Shown here: one piece after another, positions 10,859-20,119 of the stretch
Layout of the letters: every line of letters begins with the position of its first letter
Numbering within the stretch: the first letter of the stretch is position 1
Origin: Marisediminitalea oceani
GTDB lineage: Bacteria; Pseudomonadota; Gammaproteobacteria; Enterobacterales; Alteromonadaceae
Length of the DNA stretch: 64,000 nucleotides
Reading direction: 5' to 3'
Assembly: GCF_003731635.1 (NCBI RefSeq)
Contig: NZ_RCUA01000034.1
Span: forward strand, 48,144-112,143
Translations under genes and position numbers: made by a program
Notes under the pieces: generated by a model
What the model was told of the DNA's origin: nothing
The model's input: only the letters and a program-made list of their open reading frames with translations
Database searches by the model: none

Positions 10859-11536
10859 TTGACAGATCAACGACTCAATATCAATGAAATGTTCGAAACC
10901 ATCCAGGGCGAGGGCGTTTATACCGGCGTGCCAGCGGTGTTTGTTCGCCTGCAAGGGTGTCCGGTAGGTTGTCCGTGGTGCGATACCAAGCACACCTGGG
11001 AGCTGAACGAGAACATGATAGACAGCGTTGATGCCGTGATAAATAAAACCGCTGAATCGGAGCGCTATTTCGGTATTTCAGAACTGGGTTTGCTGGCCCT
11101 GTTTGAGCAGCAGCGCTACCAGGCTAAGCACGTTGTTCTTACTGGCGGAGAGCCCTGCATGTACGATTTAACCGAGTTAACTGAGTTACTTCATGAGCAT
11201 GGCTATACCACCCAAATTGAAACCAGTGGTGCATTTGAAGTGCGCTGCGCCAAAGACACCTGGGTGACCGTATCGCCCAAAATTAATATGAAAGGCGGCT
11301 ACGACATTCTAACCAGCGCCCTTAAACGCGCCAACGAAATCAAACACCCCATCGCCATGCAAAAACACATTGATGAACTGGATGCGCTGCTGGCTCGCCT
11401 GGACGAGGTTCCGGGCATCATTTGCTTGCAACCCATCAGTCAGCAGCCCAGAGCCACTGAACTGGCCATCAAAACCTGTATCGAGCGTAACTGGCGTTTG
11501 TCGTTACAAACGCATAAATACGTCGGCATCGCCTGA
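10859..11536 (+). CDS. queE: QueE, 7-carboxy-7-deazaguanine synthase (radical SAM)
   Basis: Radical S-adenosylmethionine enzyme that rearranges 6-carboxytetrahydropterin to 7-carboxy-7-deazaguanine, the step before QueC. It is 225 residues. The cluster-binding motif C34-x3-C38-x2-C41 is present (QGCPVGCPWCDTKHTW), preceded by the substrate motif FETIQGEGVYTGVPAVFVRLQ-type segment. The start appears to be TTG at 10859 with AGGA about seven bases upstream; the next in-frame ATG would cut into the conserved N-terminus. queD and queF are not in the window. Confidence 0.96.
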   Translation: MTDQRLNINEMFETIQGEGVYTGVPAVFVRLQGCPVGCPWCDTKHTWELNENMIDSVDAVINKTAESERYFGISELGLLALFEQQRYQAKHVVLTGGEPCMYDLTELTELLHEHGYTTQIETSGAFEVRCAKDTWVTVSPKINMKGGYDILTSALKRANEIKHPIAMQKHIDELDALLARLDEVPGIICLQPISQQPRATELAIKTCIERNWRLSLQTHKYVGIA

Positions 11537-11546
11537 GGCAAGGCCA

Positions 11547-12470
11547 ATGAAGAAGCACATTATTACTCTTCAGCGCAGTAGGACTTTTCGCAGAATAGGT
11601 CTGCTGTTAGTACTGTTATTGTGGACGCTTAATGCCAGTGCGGCTAACTGGTCTATTCATTATCCGCGCCCCATTAATGAAAGTGACAGCCGCCATGAAT
11701 ATCCGTTAACACTGCTTAAACTGGCACTCAGTAAAACCGGTGTTCGCTACACGCTTACCCCGTCTGAACGTATTTTGCTGCAGGGCAAGGCGATTCGGCA
11801 ATTAAAAGAAAACCGTGAAATCAACATTATCTGGGTTATGACAGATATGCAGCGCGAAAAAGAGCTGCTACCGATTCGTATCCCTATTCATAAAGGGTTG
11901 ATTGGCTGGCGTGTGTTTTTAATTAATCAGGACTTTGCTGCTAAGTTTCAGGATATCCGTGAAGTAGGAGATTTAACCTCGTTAACGGTGCTACAGGGGG
12001 CTGAGTGGCCGGATACCAAAATTCTGCAGTCCAACGGGTTTAACGTACTTACAGTGTCTGATTTCCCCGAGGCATTTAACCGCCTTGAGTTGAAGCAGGG
12101 CGATTTTTTTCCGCGCGCGGTTAGCGAAGTATTAGGTGAATTGAATGCCCGTTCACTGGATGACGATATTGTGCTCGAGCCATCTTTGGTTGTGCATTAT
12201 CCTGCGGCGATGTATTTCTTTGTGAATCGTTCCAATCCCACCATGGCGCGCTTGATTGAGACCGGCTTAAGAAGGGCACTGGAAGACGGCTCTTTCGATA
12301 ATATCTTTGTCAGCCATCATCGTGAGGCGTTGCTTAAAGTTAACGTTGGTGAGCGCAAGGTGTTCCACCTGGAAAATCCATTACTCCCTAAGGAAACGCC
12401 TTTGGATGATAAAGCCTTATGGTTTGATCCGCAGTTACATACGCCCCAGAGCGCGGCTAAACAAGATTAA
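11547..12470 (+). CDS. Periplasmic substrate-binding-like protein, orphan
   Basis: Exported protein of 307 residues. The hydrophobic stretch IGLLLVLLLWTLNASAA (about 17-33) is a signal peptide ending in a good ASA-A cleavage site. The rest has the rhythm of a family-3-type binding protein: substrate-binding start WSIHYPRP, an IGWRVFLIN hinge, and a long helix-rich C-terminus. The open frame extends back to 11370 but overlaps queE, and ATG at 11547, 10 bases after queE, gives the signal peptide, so I chose it. No permease or ATPase is adjacent. It may be a sensor, a scavenging protein or a partner of distant genes. Confidence 0.75.
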   Translation: MKKHIITLQRSRTFRRIGLLLVLLLWTLNASAANWSIHYPRPINESDSRHEYPLTLLKLALSKTGVRYTLTPSERILLQGKAIRQLKENREINIIWVMTDMQREKELLPIRIPIHKGLIGWRVFLINQDFAAKFQDIREVGDLTSLTVLQGAEWPDTKILQSNGFNVLTVSDFPEAFNRLELKQGDFFPRAVSEVLGELNARSLDDDIVLEPSLVVHYPAAMYFFVNRSNPTMARLIETGLRRALEDGSFDNIFVSHHREALLKVNVGERKVFHLENPLLPKETPLDDKALWFDPQLHTPQSAAKQD

Positions 12471-12481
12471 TAAGCAGATAC

Positions 12482-12512
12482 AAAAACAGCACCTCAAGGT
12501 GCTGTTTTTTTT
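12482..12512. terminator. Bidirectional terminator after the binding-protein gene
   Basis: AAACAGCACC and GGTGCTGTTT form a ten-base stem with loop TCAA, followed by a T-run on the plus strand and an A-run on the other side. It serves the binding-protein gene and probably convergent asnB. Confidence 0.9.
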
Positions 12513-12528
12513 AAAGTGAAAGCGTAGC

Positions 12529-14196
12529 TTATGCTTTACCGTGAACGCCCTGCATGGAGCGGCCAGATGGGTCGGCATTGTTCTTAAAGCTCTCATCCCA
12601 TTCAAGGGCTTCAACCGTACTACAGGCGATAGATTTGCCACCAGGCACACAGCGAGCTGCTGTTTCTTGCGGGAAATACCCCTCAAAAATTGTGCGGTAG
12701 TAGTAACCTTCTTTGGTGTCCGGAGTATTGATTGGGAAGCGGAATTCCGCAGAAGCCAGCTGTTGATCGCTTACTTCGTTGGCTACAAAGTCCTTGATTG
12801 AGTCAATCCAGGAATAACCTACGCCGTCACCAAATTGTTCTTTCTGACGCCATAATACTTCTGGCGGCAGCGTTTCACCATTATCAAAGGCTTCACGCAG
12901 AATGTATTTCTCCATTTTGCCGTTGCCACACATTTTATCTTTCGGGTTGAGGCGCATAGCCACATCCATGAATTCTTTATCCAGGAAGGGTACACGGGCT
13001 TCGACACCCCAGGCTGAGGTGGCTTTGTTTGCACGGGCGCAATCGAACATGTGCAGGCGGTCCAGTTTTCGTACCGTCTCTTCATGGAACTCTTTGGCAT
13101 TGGGTGCTTTGTGGAAGTACAGGTATCCACCAAAGATTTCATCAGAGCCTTCGCCAGACAGTACCATTTTGATGCCCATAGCTTTAATCTTACGGGTCAT
13201 CAGGTACATTGGTGTAGCGGCACGGATAGTGGTGGTGTCGTAGGTTTCCAGGTGATAAATCACATCACGAATGGCATCCAGACCTTCCTGAATAGTGAAG
13301 TGGATTTCGTGATGCACCGTACCAATCATTTCTGCAACCTTTTGAGCAGCCACTAAATCGGGCGCACCTTCAAGGCCTACAGCAAATGAGTGCAAACGCG
13401 GCCACCAGGCATCGGATTTGTCTTCGTCTTCAACCCGTTTGGCAACGTATTTGGCGGCGACAGCAGAAACCAGCGATGAGTCCAGGCCACCCGATAACAG
13501 TACGGCGTAAGGCACGTCTGACATCATGTGCGACTTAACTGCTTTTTCGAAGGCTACACGCAGTTCTTCGATGTTCGACTCGTTATCTTTAACGGCGTCG
13601 TATTCCATCCAGTCGCGCTTATAGTACTTCACCATTTCACCGGTTTTGCTCCACATGTAGTGGCCCGGAGGAAATTCACTAATCGTTTTACAAACCGGGG
13701 CCAGCGCTTTCATCTCGGAAGCCACGTAGAAATTACCGTGTTCGTCGTAACCGGTATACAGCGGGATAATACCAATATGGTCACGGGCAATCAGATAGGC
13801 ATCTTCTTTTTCGTCATACAGAATGAACGCAAACATGCCTTGTAAATCATCAATAAACTCAACACCGCGCTGTTGGTACAGCGGCAGAATGACCTCGCAG
13901 TCAGAGCGGGTTTTAAAGTTGTAAGGAGTGTCCAGCTCTTTAGCGAGCTGCTTGTGGTTGTAGATCTCACCATTTACAGCCAGAGCCTGGTGACCGTTGT
14001 CACTGATCAGTGGCTGGGCACCCGTATCAACATCGACGATTGCTAAACGCTCGTGACACAAAATGGTATTGTCATTATTCCAGATACCCGACCAGTCAGG
14101 GCCGCGGTGACGCAGCGTTTTGGTTAGTTCCAAAGCTTGGGTTCTGAGTTCAGACACATCGGTTTTGATATCTAAGATACCGAAAATACCACACAT
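12529..14196 (-). CDS. asnB: AsnB, glutamine-hydrolysing asparagine synthetase
   Basis: Makes asparagine from aspartate, glutamine and ATP in the cytoplasm. It is 555 residues, the E. coli AsnB length. Cys2 after the initiator Met (MCGIFGILD) is the glutaminase nucleophile; the glutaminase domain covers about 2-200 and includes NGEIYNH near 75-81 and RSDCE near 97. The synthetase domain carries the PP-loop SGGLDSS at 235-241 and SGEGSDE further on. It is monocistronic between two terminators. Two tRNA-Asn genes lie about 8 kb away, which is probably coincidence. Confidence 0.98.
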   Translation of the reverse strand: MCGIFGILDIKTDVSELRTQALELTKTLRHRGPDWSGIWNNDNTILCHERLAIVDVDTGAQPLISDNGHQALAVNGEIYNHKQLAKELDTPYNFKTRSDCEVILPLYQQRGVEFIDDLQGMFAFILYDEKEDAYLIARDHIGIIPLYTGYDEHGNFYVASEMKALAPVCKTISEFPPGHYMWSKTGEMVKYYKRDWMEYDAVKDNESNIEELRVAFEKAVKSHMMSDVPYAVLLSGGLDSSLVSAVAAKYVAKRVEDEDKSDAWWPRLHSFAVGLEGAPDLVAAQKVAEMIGTVHHEIHFTIQEGLDAIRDVIYHLETYDTTTIRAATPMYLMTRKIKAMGIKMVLSGEGSDEIFGGYLYFHKAPNAKEFHEETVRKLDRLHMFDCARANKATSAWGVEARVPFLDKEFMDVAMRLNPKDKMCGNGKMEKYILREAFDNGETLPPEVLWRQKEQFGDGVGYSWIDSIKDFVANEVSDQQLASAEFRFPINTPDTKEGYYYRTIFEGYFPQETAARCVPGGKSIACSTVEALEWDESFKNNADPSGRSMQGVHGKA

Positions 14197-14372
14197 AAGA
14201 AGCGTTCTCTCTTGTCACATAGTTAAAGGATAATGTTTTCTGTCGGTGCTCGAATTGACGTACAGCGGTGGATTATTTTTTTGCAGGATAAAACCTTTAC
14301 ACTCGCGACTACTGAATGTGCCAGCATGAGCAAAAAATGCAAGTACAATCTGGTCTATTTAAACATTTAGAT

Positions 14373-14400
14373 AAAAAAAACCGCCGAAAGCGGCGGTTTT
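14373..14400 (-). terminator. Terminator downstream of the M28 lipoprotein gene
   Basis: ACCGCCG and CGGCGGT pair around a short loop. On the reverse strand the stem is followed by eight T residues, the classic rho-independent form. It ends transcription from the peptidase gene at 14415-16058. Confidence 0.9.
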
Positions 14401-14414
14401 CTGAAAGGGGCTGA

Positions 14415-16058
14415 TTATTTGCGCTGAAACTCACTGGTTTCACGCCATTGCGGCCAACTGTCTTTGTTGGCGACTAAATAACCAACTTCCATCAATAGCT
14501 GGGTATCCTGAGATATTCCGCTCAGATCCCAGTCGTCCCGGAACTTGTCACACACCTGATGATAACAGCCGGTAACAATCACGCTGGTACGTTTGCGGTA
14601 TTTCGCGGTTTCTTCGTCAAATGGCTCGCTTCCACCTTTGGCATAGAGCGCTGGCACGCCCACTTTCGCAAAGCTGAAATGATCGGAGCGATAGTAGTAA
14701 CCCGCCTCAGGGCGATCTTCCTGAGTGACAGTACGTCCCTGACGAGTCGCAGCAATAGTCAGCTCTTCCTCAAGATCTGATTTACCCATGCCAATTACCG
14801 CGATGTCTTTGGTTTTACCCAGCACATTCATGGCATCCATATTGATATTGGCTACGGTTTTATCCAGCGGGATAATCGGGTTGTCGGCGTAGTACTTCGA
14901 CCCAAGCAAGCCCTGTTCCTCGGCGGTGACAATTAAAAATGACACAGAACGTTTCGGCGCCGGAGTGAGTTTACTAAAGGCTTCAGCCATAACCAGTGCG
15001 GCGGCAGTACCGGTAGCATTATCGTGTGCGCCGTTATAGATCTGGTCGCCCTCCAGACTTTCATCCTTGCCCAGGTGATCCCAGTGCGATGTATAAATCA
15101 CGTGCTCATCCGGTTTTTCGCTACCCGGCAGGGTTGCCAGCACATTGTAACTGGTTGATGCCTGATAGGTGTTTTTAACAGTTACCGACATGCTTTGATC
15201 GAGCGGCACGGAATAGGGGCCTTGCATGGCTTTGGCTTTTTCTTCCTCGAATTTCAGTCCGGCGTCCGCGAATACGCGGCTGGCTGCTTCCAGCGTTAAC
15301 CAGCCTTCTACAGCAACGCGGCTGGCACCTTTGTCCGGACTAACCAGGCCGTACTGCGGGCCACTCCAGCTATTGGCAACAACCGACCAGCCATAAGAAG
15401 CCGGAGCCGTTTCGTGAACAATAATGGCACCCGCGGCGCCCTGACGGCTGGCTTCTTCGTATTTATAGCTCCAGCGACCGTAATAGGTCATGGTCGTGCC
15501 CTGAAACTTGCCACCTTCTGGGTTTTCAAATCCTGGGTCGTTAACCAGAATCACTACGGTTTTTCCGTCTACATCCAGCCCTTCGTAATCATTCCAGTCG
15601 TATTCCGGGGCATTGATGCCGTAACCAACAAAAACAAGCTCTGAATCGGTAAGTGTTACCACATTCTGCTCACGCTTGGAGCCAGCAACCATATCGGTTT
15701 TGTATTCAAAGGTGTGATCGCCAATGGTCATGGTCATGTCCGGATCGGCGGTAATTTCCATCAGCTCTACCGCTTGCAGGTAACTGTCGCCGTTACCAGG
15801 TTCAAGACCAAGCTTTTTAAATTCTGAAACCAGATAGTCGAGGGTTTTCTTTTCGCCTGCTGTGGTTGGCAGACGTCCCTCAAATTCATCAGACGCCAGG
15901 GTTTTCAATGGTGGTGCTATTTTGTCGGCGGTAATGCTGTTATATACCGCATCAAAGTTATTCTGTTCTGTCGGGGTTGTGGCCGCCGGTTCCTGTGAGC
16001 AGGCAGATAACCATGCCACAGAGGAAACAACTAACGGCAACAGGAGGATTTTTTTCAT
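14415..16058 (-). CDS. M28-family peptidase, lipoprotein
   Basis: Envelope-anchored di-zinc peptidase of 547 residues. The signal peptide ends in a lipobox LSAC with Cys20 as the lipidation site. A PA-type insertion domain lies between about 140 and 290 (QGAAGAIIVHETAPAS). The catalytic domain shows the M28 ligands in order: YTSHWDHLG, GAHDNATGTAAAL, TAEEQGLLGSKYY, the NMDAMN segment and RSDHFSFAKVGVPALY. It is larger than, and unlike, the peptidase at 3096. Probably it digests peptides at the cell surface or in the periplasm. Monocistronic. Confidence 0.92.
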   Translation of the reverse strand: MKKILLLPLVVSSVAWLSACSQEPAATTPTEQNNFDAVYNSITADKIAPPLKTLASDEFEGRLPTTAGEKKTLDYLVSEFKKLGLEPGNGDSYLQAVELMEITADPDMTMTIGDHTFEYKTDMVAGSKREQNVVTLTDSELVFVGYGINAPEYDWNDYEGLDVDGKTVVILVNDPGFENPEGGKFQGTTMTYYGRWSYKYEEASRQGAAGAIIVHETAPASYGWSVVANSWSGPQYGLVSPDKGASRVAVEGWLTLEAASRVFADAGLKFEEEKAKAMQGPYSVPLDQSMSVTVKNTYQASTSYNVLATLPGSEKPDEHVIYTSHWDHLGKDESLEGDQIYNGAHDNATGTAAALVMAEAFSKLTPAPKRSVSFLIVTAEEQGLLGSKYYADNPIIPLDKTVANINMDAMNVLGKTKDIAVIGMGKSDLEEELTIAATRQGRTVTQEDRPEAGYYYRSDHFSFAKVGVPALYAKGGSEPFDEETAKYRKRTSVIVTGCYHQVCDKFRDDWDLSGISQDTQLLMEVGYLVANKDSWPQWRETSEFQRK

Positions 16059-16145
16059 TTATTTTTCTCTGTTTGCTTTACATTAGCTTTCCAGTATAGA
16101 GAATTCAGTACAAAATTGAACTGCTAAGATATCCTCCGTTTTCTC

Positions 16146-16982
16146 ATGTCGTCACAATCCGATTCAACTAGGTCACCCACTTTGCCATTAGACACATTAT
16201 TTTCCACATTCAGGATGGAAGGGCGCAATGCGTTAAGTGCGCCGCAGCTTAATGACTGTGCAAAACTGATGGACGAAGGCTGGGCAGGTCCGGACTTTAT
16301 TGACGATGACCAGGCCGATTTAGCAAACCGCTATTATGAAGTGTTTATCGCTGAGGAAAATCAGGTGCCAACACGCACCAACTGGCATGACACCTTTAAT
16401 GCTATGATGTGGATAGCATTTCCGCGCACTAAAAAGCGGATTAATACACTGCACTGTGAGGAAATTGCGCAGTTTGGCGTGCACCCCAGAACCCCTAAAC
16501 GTAATCGGATTACGCATTTTGATGAATGCGGGTTGGTGATTGCGGTACCACAAGACAAACTCGAAAAAGGTAATCAACTGTTGGAAAGGTTGGCAAACCA
16601 TCAGTGGCAGGAATGTCTGGTTGATAATCAGCACGAATGGGGCAACACGTTGTTTCCAGTGATTATTGGTCATGCCCTTTACGAAATGTTGCTGGACCCG
16701 TTTATTGGCCTAACGGCAAAATGGCTTGCCGTGATTGTGCCTGAAGGGTTTGAGAAAATGGATGAGAAAACCCGCTATAAGGTGATAGATGCAGCATTGG
16801 CTGAGCGGCTTACTGAACTTGACGGGTTGGCGGCGAAAAACACCTTAAAACCTATTCCATTGCTGGGGATACCAGGCTGGTATTCAGAACAAACCGAGGC
16901 ATTTTATGCCGATACAGGATATTTTCGGCCACTGGCGCCTAACGCGCCAGCTACCGTTCAATTGCCGCTTTGCCGAACTTAG
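16146..16982 (+). CDS. DUF3025-family protein
   Basis: 278-residue soluble protein without signal peptide or membrane segment. It resembles the DUF3025 family of proteobacterial proteins of unknown function: the conserved core NWHDTFNAMMWIAFPRTKKRIN followed by a THFDECGL segment and a GHALYEMLL motif. The segment lies at roughly residues 79-185. Its last four bases overlap the end of the convergent Yip1 gene. No function is known. It is divergent from the M28 lipoprotein gene with 87 bases between. Confidence 0.85.
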   Translation: MSSQSDSTRSPTLPLDTLFSTFRMEGRNALSAPQLNDCAKLMDEGWAGPDFIDDDQADLANRYYEVFIAEENQVPTRTNWHDTFNAMMWIAFPRTKKRINTLHCEEIAQFGVHPRTPKRNRITHFDECGLVIAVPQDKLEKGNQLLERLANHQWQECLVDNQHEWGNTLFPVIIGHALYEMLLDPFIGLTAKWLAVIVPEGFEKMDEKTRYKVIDAALAERLTELDGLAAKNTLKPIPLLGIPGWYSEQTEAFYADTGYFRPLAPNAPATVQLPLCRT

Positions 16983-17683
16983 AAAAGCTTCATCAGCGCC
17001 CAGACGCCCATAATGATTACAAAGGGAGCCGCTGCGATAATAGCAGACTTTTTGGTATCGAAACTGGTCCACTGGGTAATACCTACCGTTATCAGATAGA
17101 CCGACCATAACGTTTCCAGTCGCAATGCCTGAGCGAAACCAAACCAGTCTGACTCCATACCGACATTAAAAATATAGGCAACGGATAAAGGACTCAGTAT
17201 AGTGGGTAATACCTGATGGTTATCTTCAATCGCGATTAGGGCAATGCCCAGTAAAGCGCTAACCACAACCGGCATGCCTGCCCACCAGGTAAAGCCATAC
17301 CAGTCGGTGTAACCGTTTAGGTTTTCTTCGTCGGACTTCGTTGTCAGGTTCAGATAGAGTGCCAGAATAGCATTAACCACAATAGGGCCCAGAATTCCGA
17401 ACATAATCATGGCTACCATTACCTGAGGCTGAGCCATGTTACCGCGGATGTTATCTTGCTCGGCCGGGCTCAACTCGCCATACTGAGTGTCTACCAACAT
17501 GTTTTTATACCACTCGAAATCAACAAAGTTGATATACAGGTAAGCGGGTAACACACTCATCAGAATAACAACGAAAAACGGTATCCAGGACCAGTTATTT
17601 TTTTCGTCGATGGCTCTGAACACGCCATTGGGCTTAAAAAAGATATTATTGCATGCCTGGAACGGATTGGTTACTTCCGACAT
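16979..17683 (-). CDS. Yip1-domain inner-membrane protein
   Basis: 234-residue membrane protein with about five hydrophobic helices after a soluble N-terminus. The N-terminal pattern NPFQACNNIFFKPNGVFRAI followed by WSWIPFFVVIL is typical of bacterial Yip1-family proteins (PF04893), whose function is not established. It is convergent with the DUF3025 gene (four-base overlap) and divergent from the ABC exporter, with 147 bases between. Confidence 0.85.
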   Translation of the reverse strand: MSEVTNPFQACNNIFFKPNGVFRAIDEKNNWSWIPFFVVILMSVLPAYLYINFVDFEWYKNMLVDTQYGELSPAEQDNIRGNMAQPQVMVAMIMFGILGPIVVNAILALYLNLTTKSDEENLNGYTDWYGFTWWAGMPVVVSALLGIALIAIEDNHQVLPTILSPLSVAYIFNVGMESDWFGFAQALRLETLWSVYLITVGITQWTSFDTKKSAIIAAAPFVIIMGVWALMKLF

Positions 17684-17830
17684 CCCTGACTCCTTATATT
17701 TTGTAACATTTCTACAGATTATTATTTTTAATCATGCCAGTATACTCATAATTACCATCGGTTTGCGTGAAAAAATGTAACGAAGTTTCACAAGCCAAAC
17801 GGACCAATAACAATAACTTAGGGAAGGATA

Positions 17831-18610
17831 ATGATAGAAATCTCAAATCTGGCAAAAAAATTCGCCGTTGAGAATCCTAAAAAGCTCAGCGATCAGGAAA
17901 AAAAGGATCCCAGGTTAAAAGGGCGGTTTTTCCATTCTGTACAGGACGTGTCCTTTTACTGTGAATCCGGCGAAGTACTGGGGCTGCTAGGCCCGAATGG
18001 TGCCGGTAAAACTACCACGCTGCGGATGTTATCCACTGCTCTAACTCCAGACAGTGGTGAAATCATTATAAATGGCACCAATGTGGTGACCAAGCCGGTG
18101 GTGGCCCGGCAAATGATAGGTTTTCTGTCTGGTTCAACCGGGCTATACGGGCGTTTAACTGGCCGCGAAAACATTGCCTACTTTGGTCAGCTGCATGGTA
18201 TGAGTGAAGAACAGATAGATGCAAAAATCAGCGAGCTGGCTGATATTCTGGATATGCATACCTTTTTAGACCGTCGCAGTGAAAATTTCTCGACCGGTAT
18301 GAAACAAAAAACCGCCATTGCCCGTGCGGTGGTGCACGACCCTAAGGTGGTGATTCTGGATGAGCCCACAACCGGCCTGGATATTATGGCCGCACAGACC
18401 GTGCTCGACTTTATCCGTCGCCTGAAAGATCAGGGCGTGCCGGTGATTTTTTCCACTCATCATCTGGATGAGGTGGCGGAATTGTGTGATCGGGTAACGG
18501 TTATTCATCATGGCAAGACCCATTTCTCTGACTCCTTTGATGCGTTTAAAGCGCAGGCTGAAGGATCACTTCACAAATCATTTATGCATGTCATTAATCA
18601 GGGAGCGTAG
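17831..18610 (+). CDS. ABC exporter ATPase, NatA-like
   Basis: ATP-binding subunit of an ABC-2 type exporter, 259 residues. Walker [10 protein letters not shown] is at 54-62, the signature [13 protein letters not shown] near 155-167, Walker [13 protein letters not shown] near 174-185 and the H-loop in FSTHHLDE. A strong Shine-Dalgarno (GGAAGGA) precedes ATG 17831. Two bases separate it from the permease gene, so the pair forms one transporter. It resembles the sodium-exporter ATPase NatA, but the true substrate is unknown. Confidence 0.93.
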   Translation: MIEISNLAKKFAVENPKKLSDQEKKDPRLKGRFFHSVQDVSFYCESGEVLGLLGPNGAGKTTTLRMLSTALTPDSGEIIINGTNVVTKPVVARQMIGFLSGSTGLYGRLTGRENIAYFGQLHGMSEEQIDAKISELADILDMHTFLDRRSENFSTGMKQKTAIARAVVHDPKVVILDEPTTGLDIMAAQTVLDFIRRLKDQGVPVIFSTHHLDEVAELCDRVTVIHHGKTHFSDSFDAFKAQAEGSLHKSFMHVINQGA

Positions 18611-18612
18611 TT

Positions 18613-19806
18613 ATGTGGAAAGTCATGCTGAAAGAAATAAAAGAATTGCTGCGCGACAGAAAAACGTTATTTTTCATGGTGGCATTGCCAATCCTGGTGT
18701 TTCCGCTATTGATTGGTGTGGTGATGTTTTTTGCCGGTAAGGCGGTTGATAAAGCCGAAAATAAAGTCCTCGATTATGCCGTAGTGGGCGCACAATATGC
18801 GCCGGCTCTGGTGGAAGACTTAGCTGCATCTGATTTATTCAATCAGGTTATGATTGATGAAGGTGAGGATATTGCGGCTTTTGTAAAATCGGAACAGGCC
18901 GATTTCGTGCTGGTTATTCCCGATAACTTTAGTGAGGACGCGCTGCAAAGTGGCCAGATTGAACTGAGCCTCTACTTAAATGATGCTGGCCTTAACATGG
19001 TACGCCGCCGACTGGATAAAATCGTTGATGTGTATGCCGAGCGCAGTCAGCAGAAAGCCTTCGCCTCACTTGAGCTGGATGAATCACAACAACAGGCGCT
19101 TATTGAGCCTATCGTGATTAAGAAAGTCGATGTGGCTGACAAACGGGAAAACTGGGGTGAAAAGATTGGCGGCATGATCCCTTACTTTATCTTTATGCTG
19201 TGTTTACAAGGCGCCATGATCCCTGCAACTGATTTAGGCGCAGGTGAGAAAGAGCGTGGCACACTGGAGACCCTGCTTATTTCGCCCATTGAACGCCATA
19301 AATTGGTGTTAGGTAAGTTCCTTACTATTGCGCTGGCAGGAGCCACCTCGGCGTTAATTACGGTGTCGAGTATGGCTGTGTGGGGCCTGGTAATTAGTCA
19401 GGGTATGGCAATTAAGATGGTTAGCGAGTTTATGAGCGCCATCAACGCTATCGACTTTGTGCTGATGTTCTTAATGCTGGTACCTGTGGTAGCGATCTTC
19501 TCAGCAGTGCTGTTGAGTCTGTCAATTTACGCGCGCAGCTTTAAAGAAGCTCAAGGCTATATGACGCCTCTGGTATTTGCCGTTATCGTGCCGGTTATGC
19601 TTGCAATGCTGCCCGGCGTCGAACTTAAAGGCGGCTGGGCCTGGGTACCGTTAACAAACGTAGCCCTGGCTATCAAAGAGCTGATCAAAGGCACCATGGA
19701 TTACTTCCAGCTGTTTGCCATCTTCTCTTCCACCGCAGTCATTGCAGGTGCACTTCTGTACTTCTGTGTGTTCTGGTTCAACAAAGAAAAAGTGTTGTTC
19801 CGATAG
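18613..19806 (+). CDS. ABC-2 exporter permease, NatB-like
   Basis: Membrane partner of the preceding ATPase, 397 residues. The architecture fits the NatB/ABC-2 family: one helix near 20-40, a large extracytoplasmic domain (about 45-185), then five to six helices beginning with GGMIPYFIFMLCLQGAMIPA. The cytoplasmic coupling motif GEKERGTLETLLISPI is clear. The C-terminus ends in a final helix before FNKEKVLFR. The substrate is unknown; sodium or peptide export are the usual guesses for this family. Confidence 0.92.
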   Translation: MWKVMLKEIKELLRDRKTLFFMVALPILVFPLLIGVVMFFAGKAVDKAENKVLDYAVVGAQYAPALVEDLAASDLFNQVMIDEGEDIAAFVKSEQADFVLVIPDNFSEDALQSGQIELSLYLNDAGLNMVRRRLDKIVDVYAERSQQKAFASLELDESQQQALIEPIVIKKVDVADKRENWGEKIGGMIPYFIFMLCLQGAMIPATDLGAGEKERGTLETLLISPIERHKLVLGKFLTIALAGATSALITVSSMAVWGLVISQGMAIKMVSEFMSAINAIDFVLMFLMLVPVVAIFSAVLLSLSIYARSFKEAQGYMTPLVFAVIVPVMLAMLPGVELKGGWAWVPLTNVALAIKELIKGTMDYFQLFAIFSSTAVIAGALLYFCVFWFNKEKVLFR

Positions 19807-20119
19807 CCTCTGTTAAAACGATGCCTGGTATCTTTTTACTCCGGAAGCGCCTGAGAGGCGCTATCCGGGGTCTCCTTAACAGAAAAACTTGCTAAATAAT
19901 CAACGGACATGAACATTACCCAAATAGCGTGTTTTGGCGACGAGGCAAAAACGACGCTTTTATAATAAATAAAGCGCACATTACCTACTTATTTGTTCAG
20001 ATACTGTACTTAATCATTTTCTCTGGCTTAATAGTCGATTAATATAACGTATACCACTGATTAAAACGGATTCCGCGTCAGTTGATGTTATTTAATTTAA
20101 CCAATGAAAAGTGATAAAT
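19807..20119. other. 313-base gap between ABC exporter and glycosyltransferase
   Basis: No gene is visible. At 19841-19868 a strong hairpin can form (CCGGA with TCCGG outside, AGCGCC with GGCGCT inside) shortly after the permease stop. It lacks a T-tract, so it may be a rho-dependent end or an RNA-stability structure. The remaining 240 bases are AT-rich and should hold the glycosyltransferase promoter. Confidence 0.5.
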
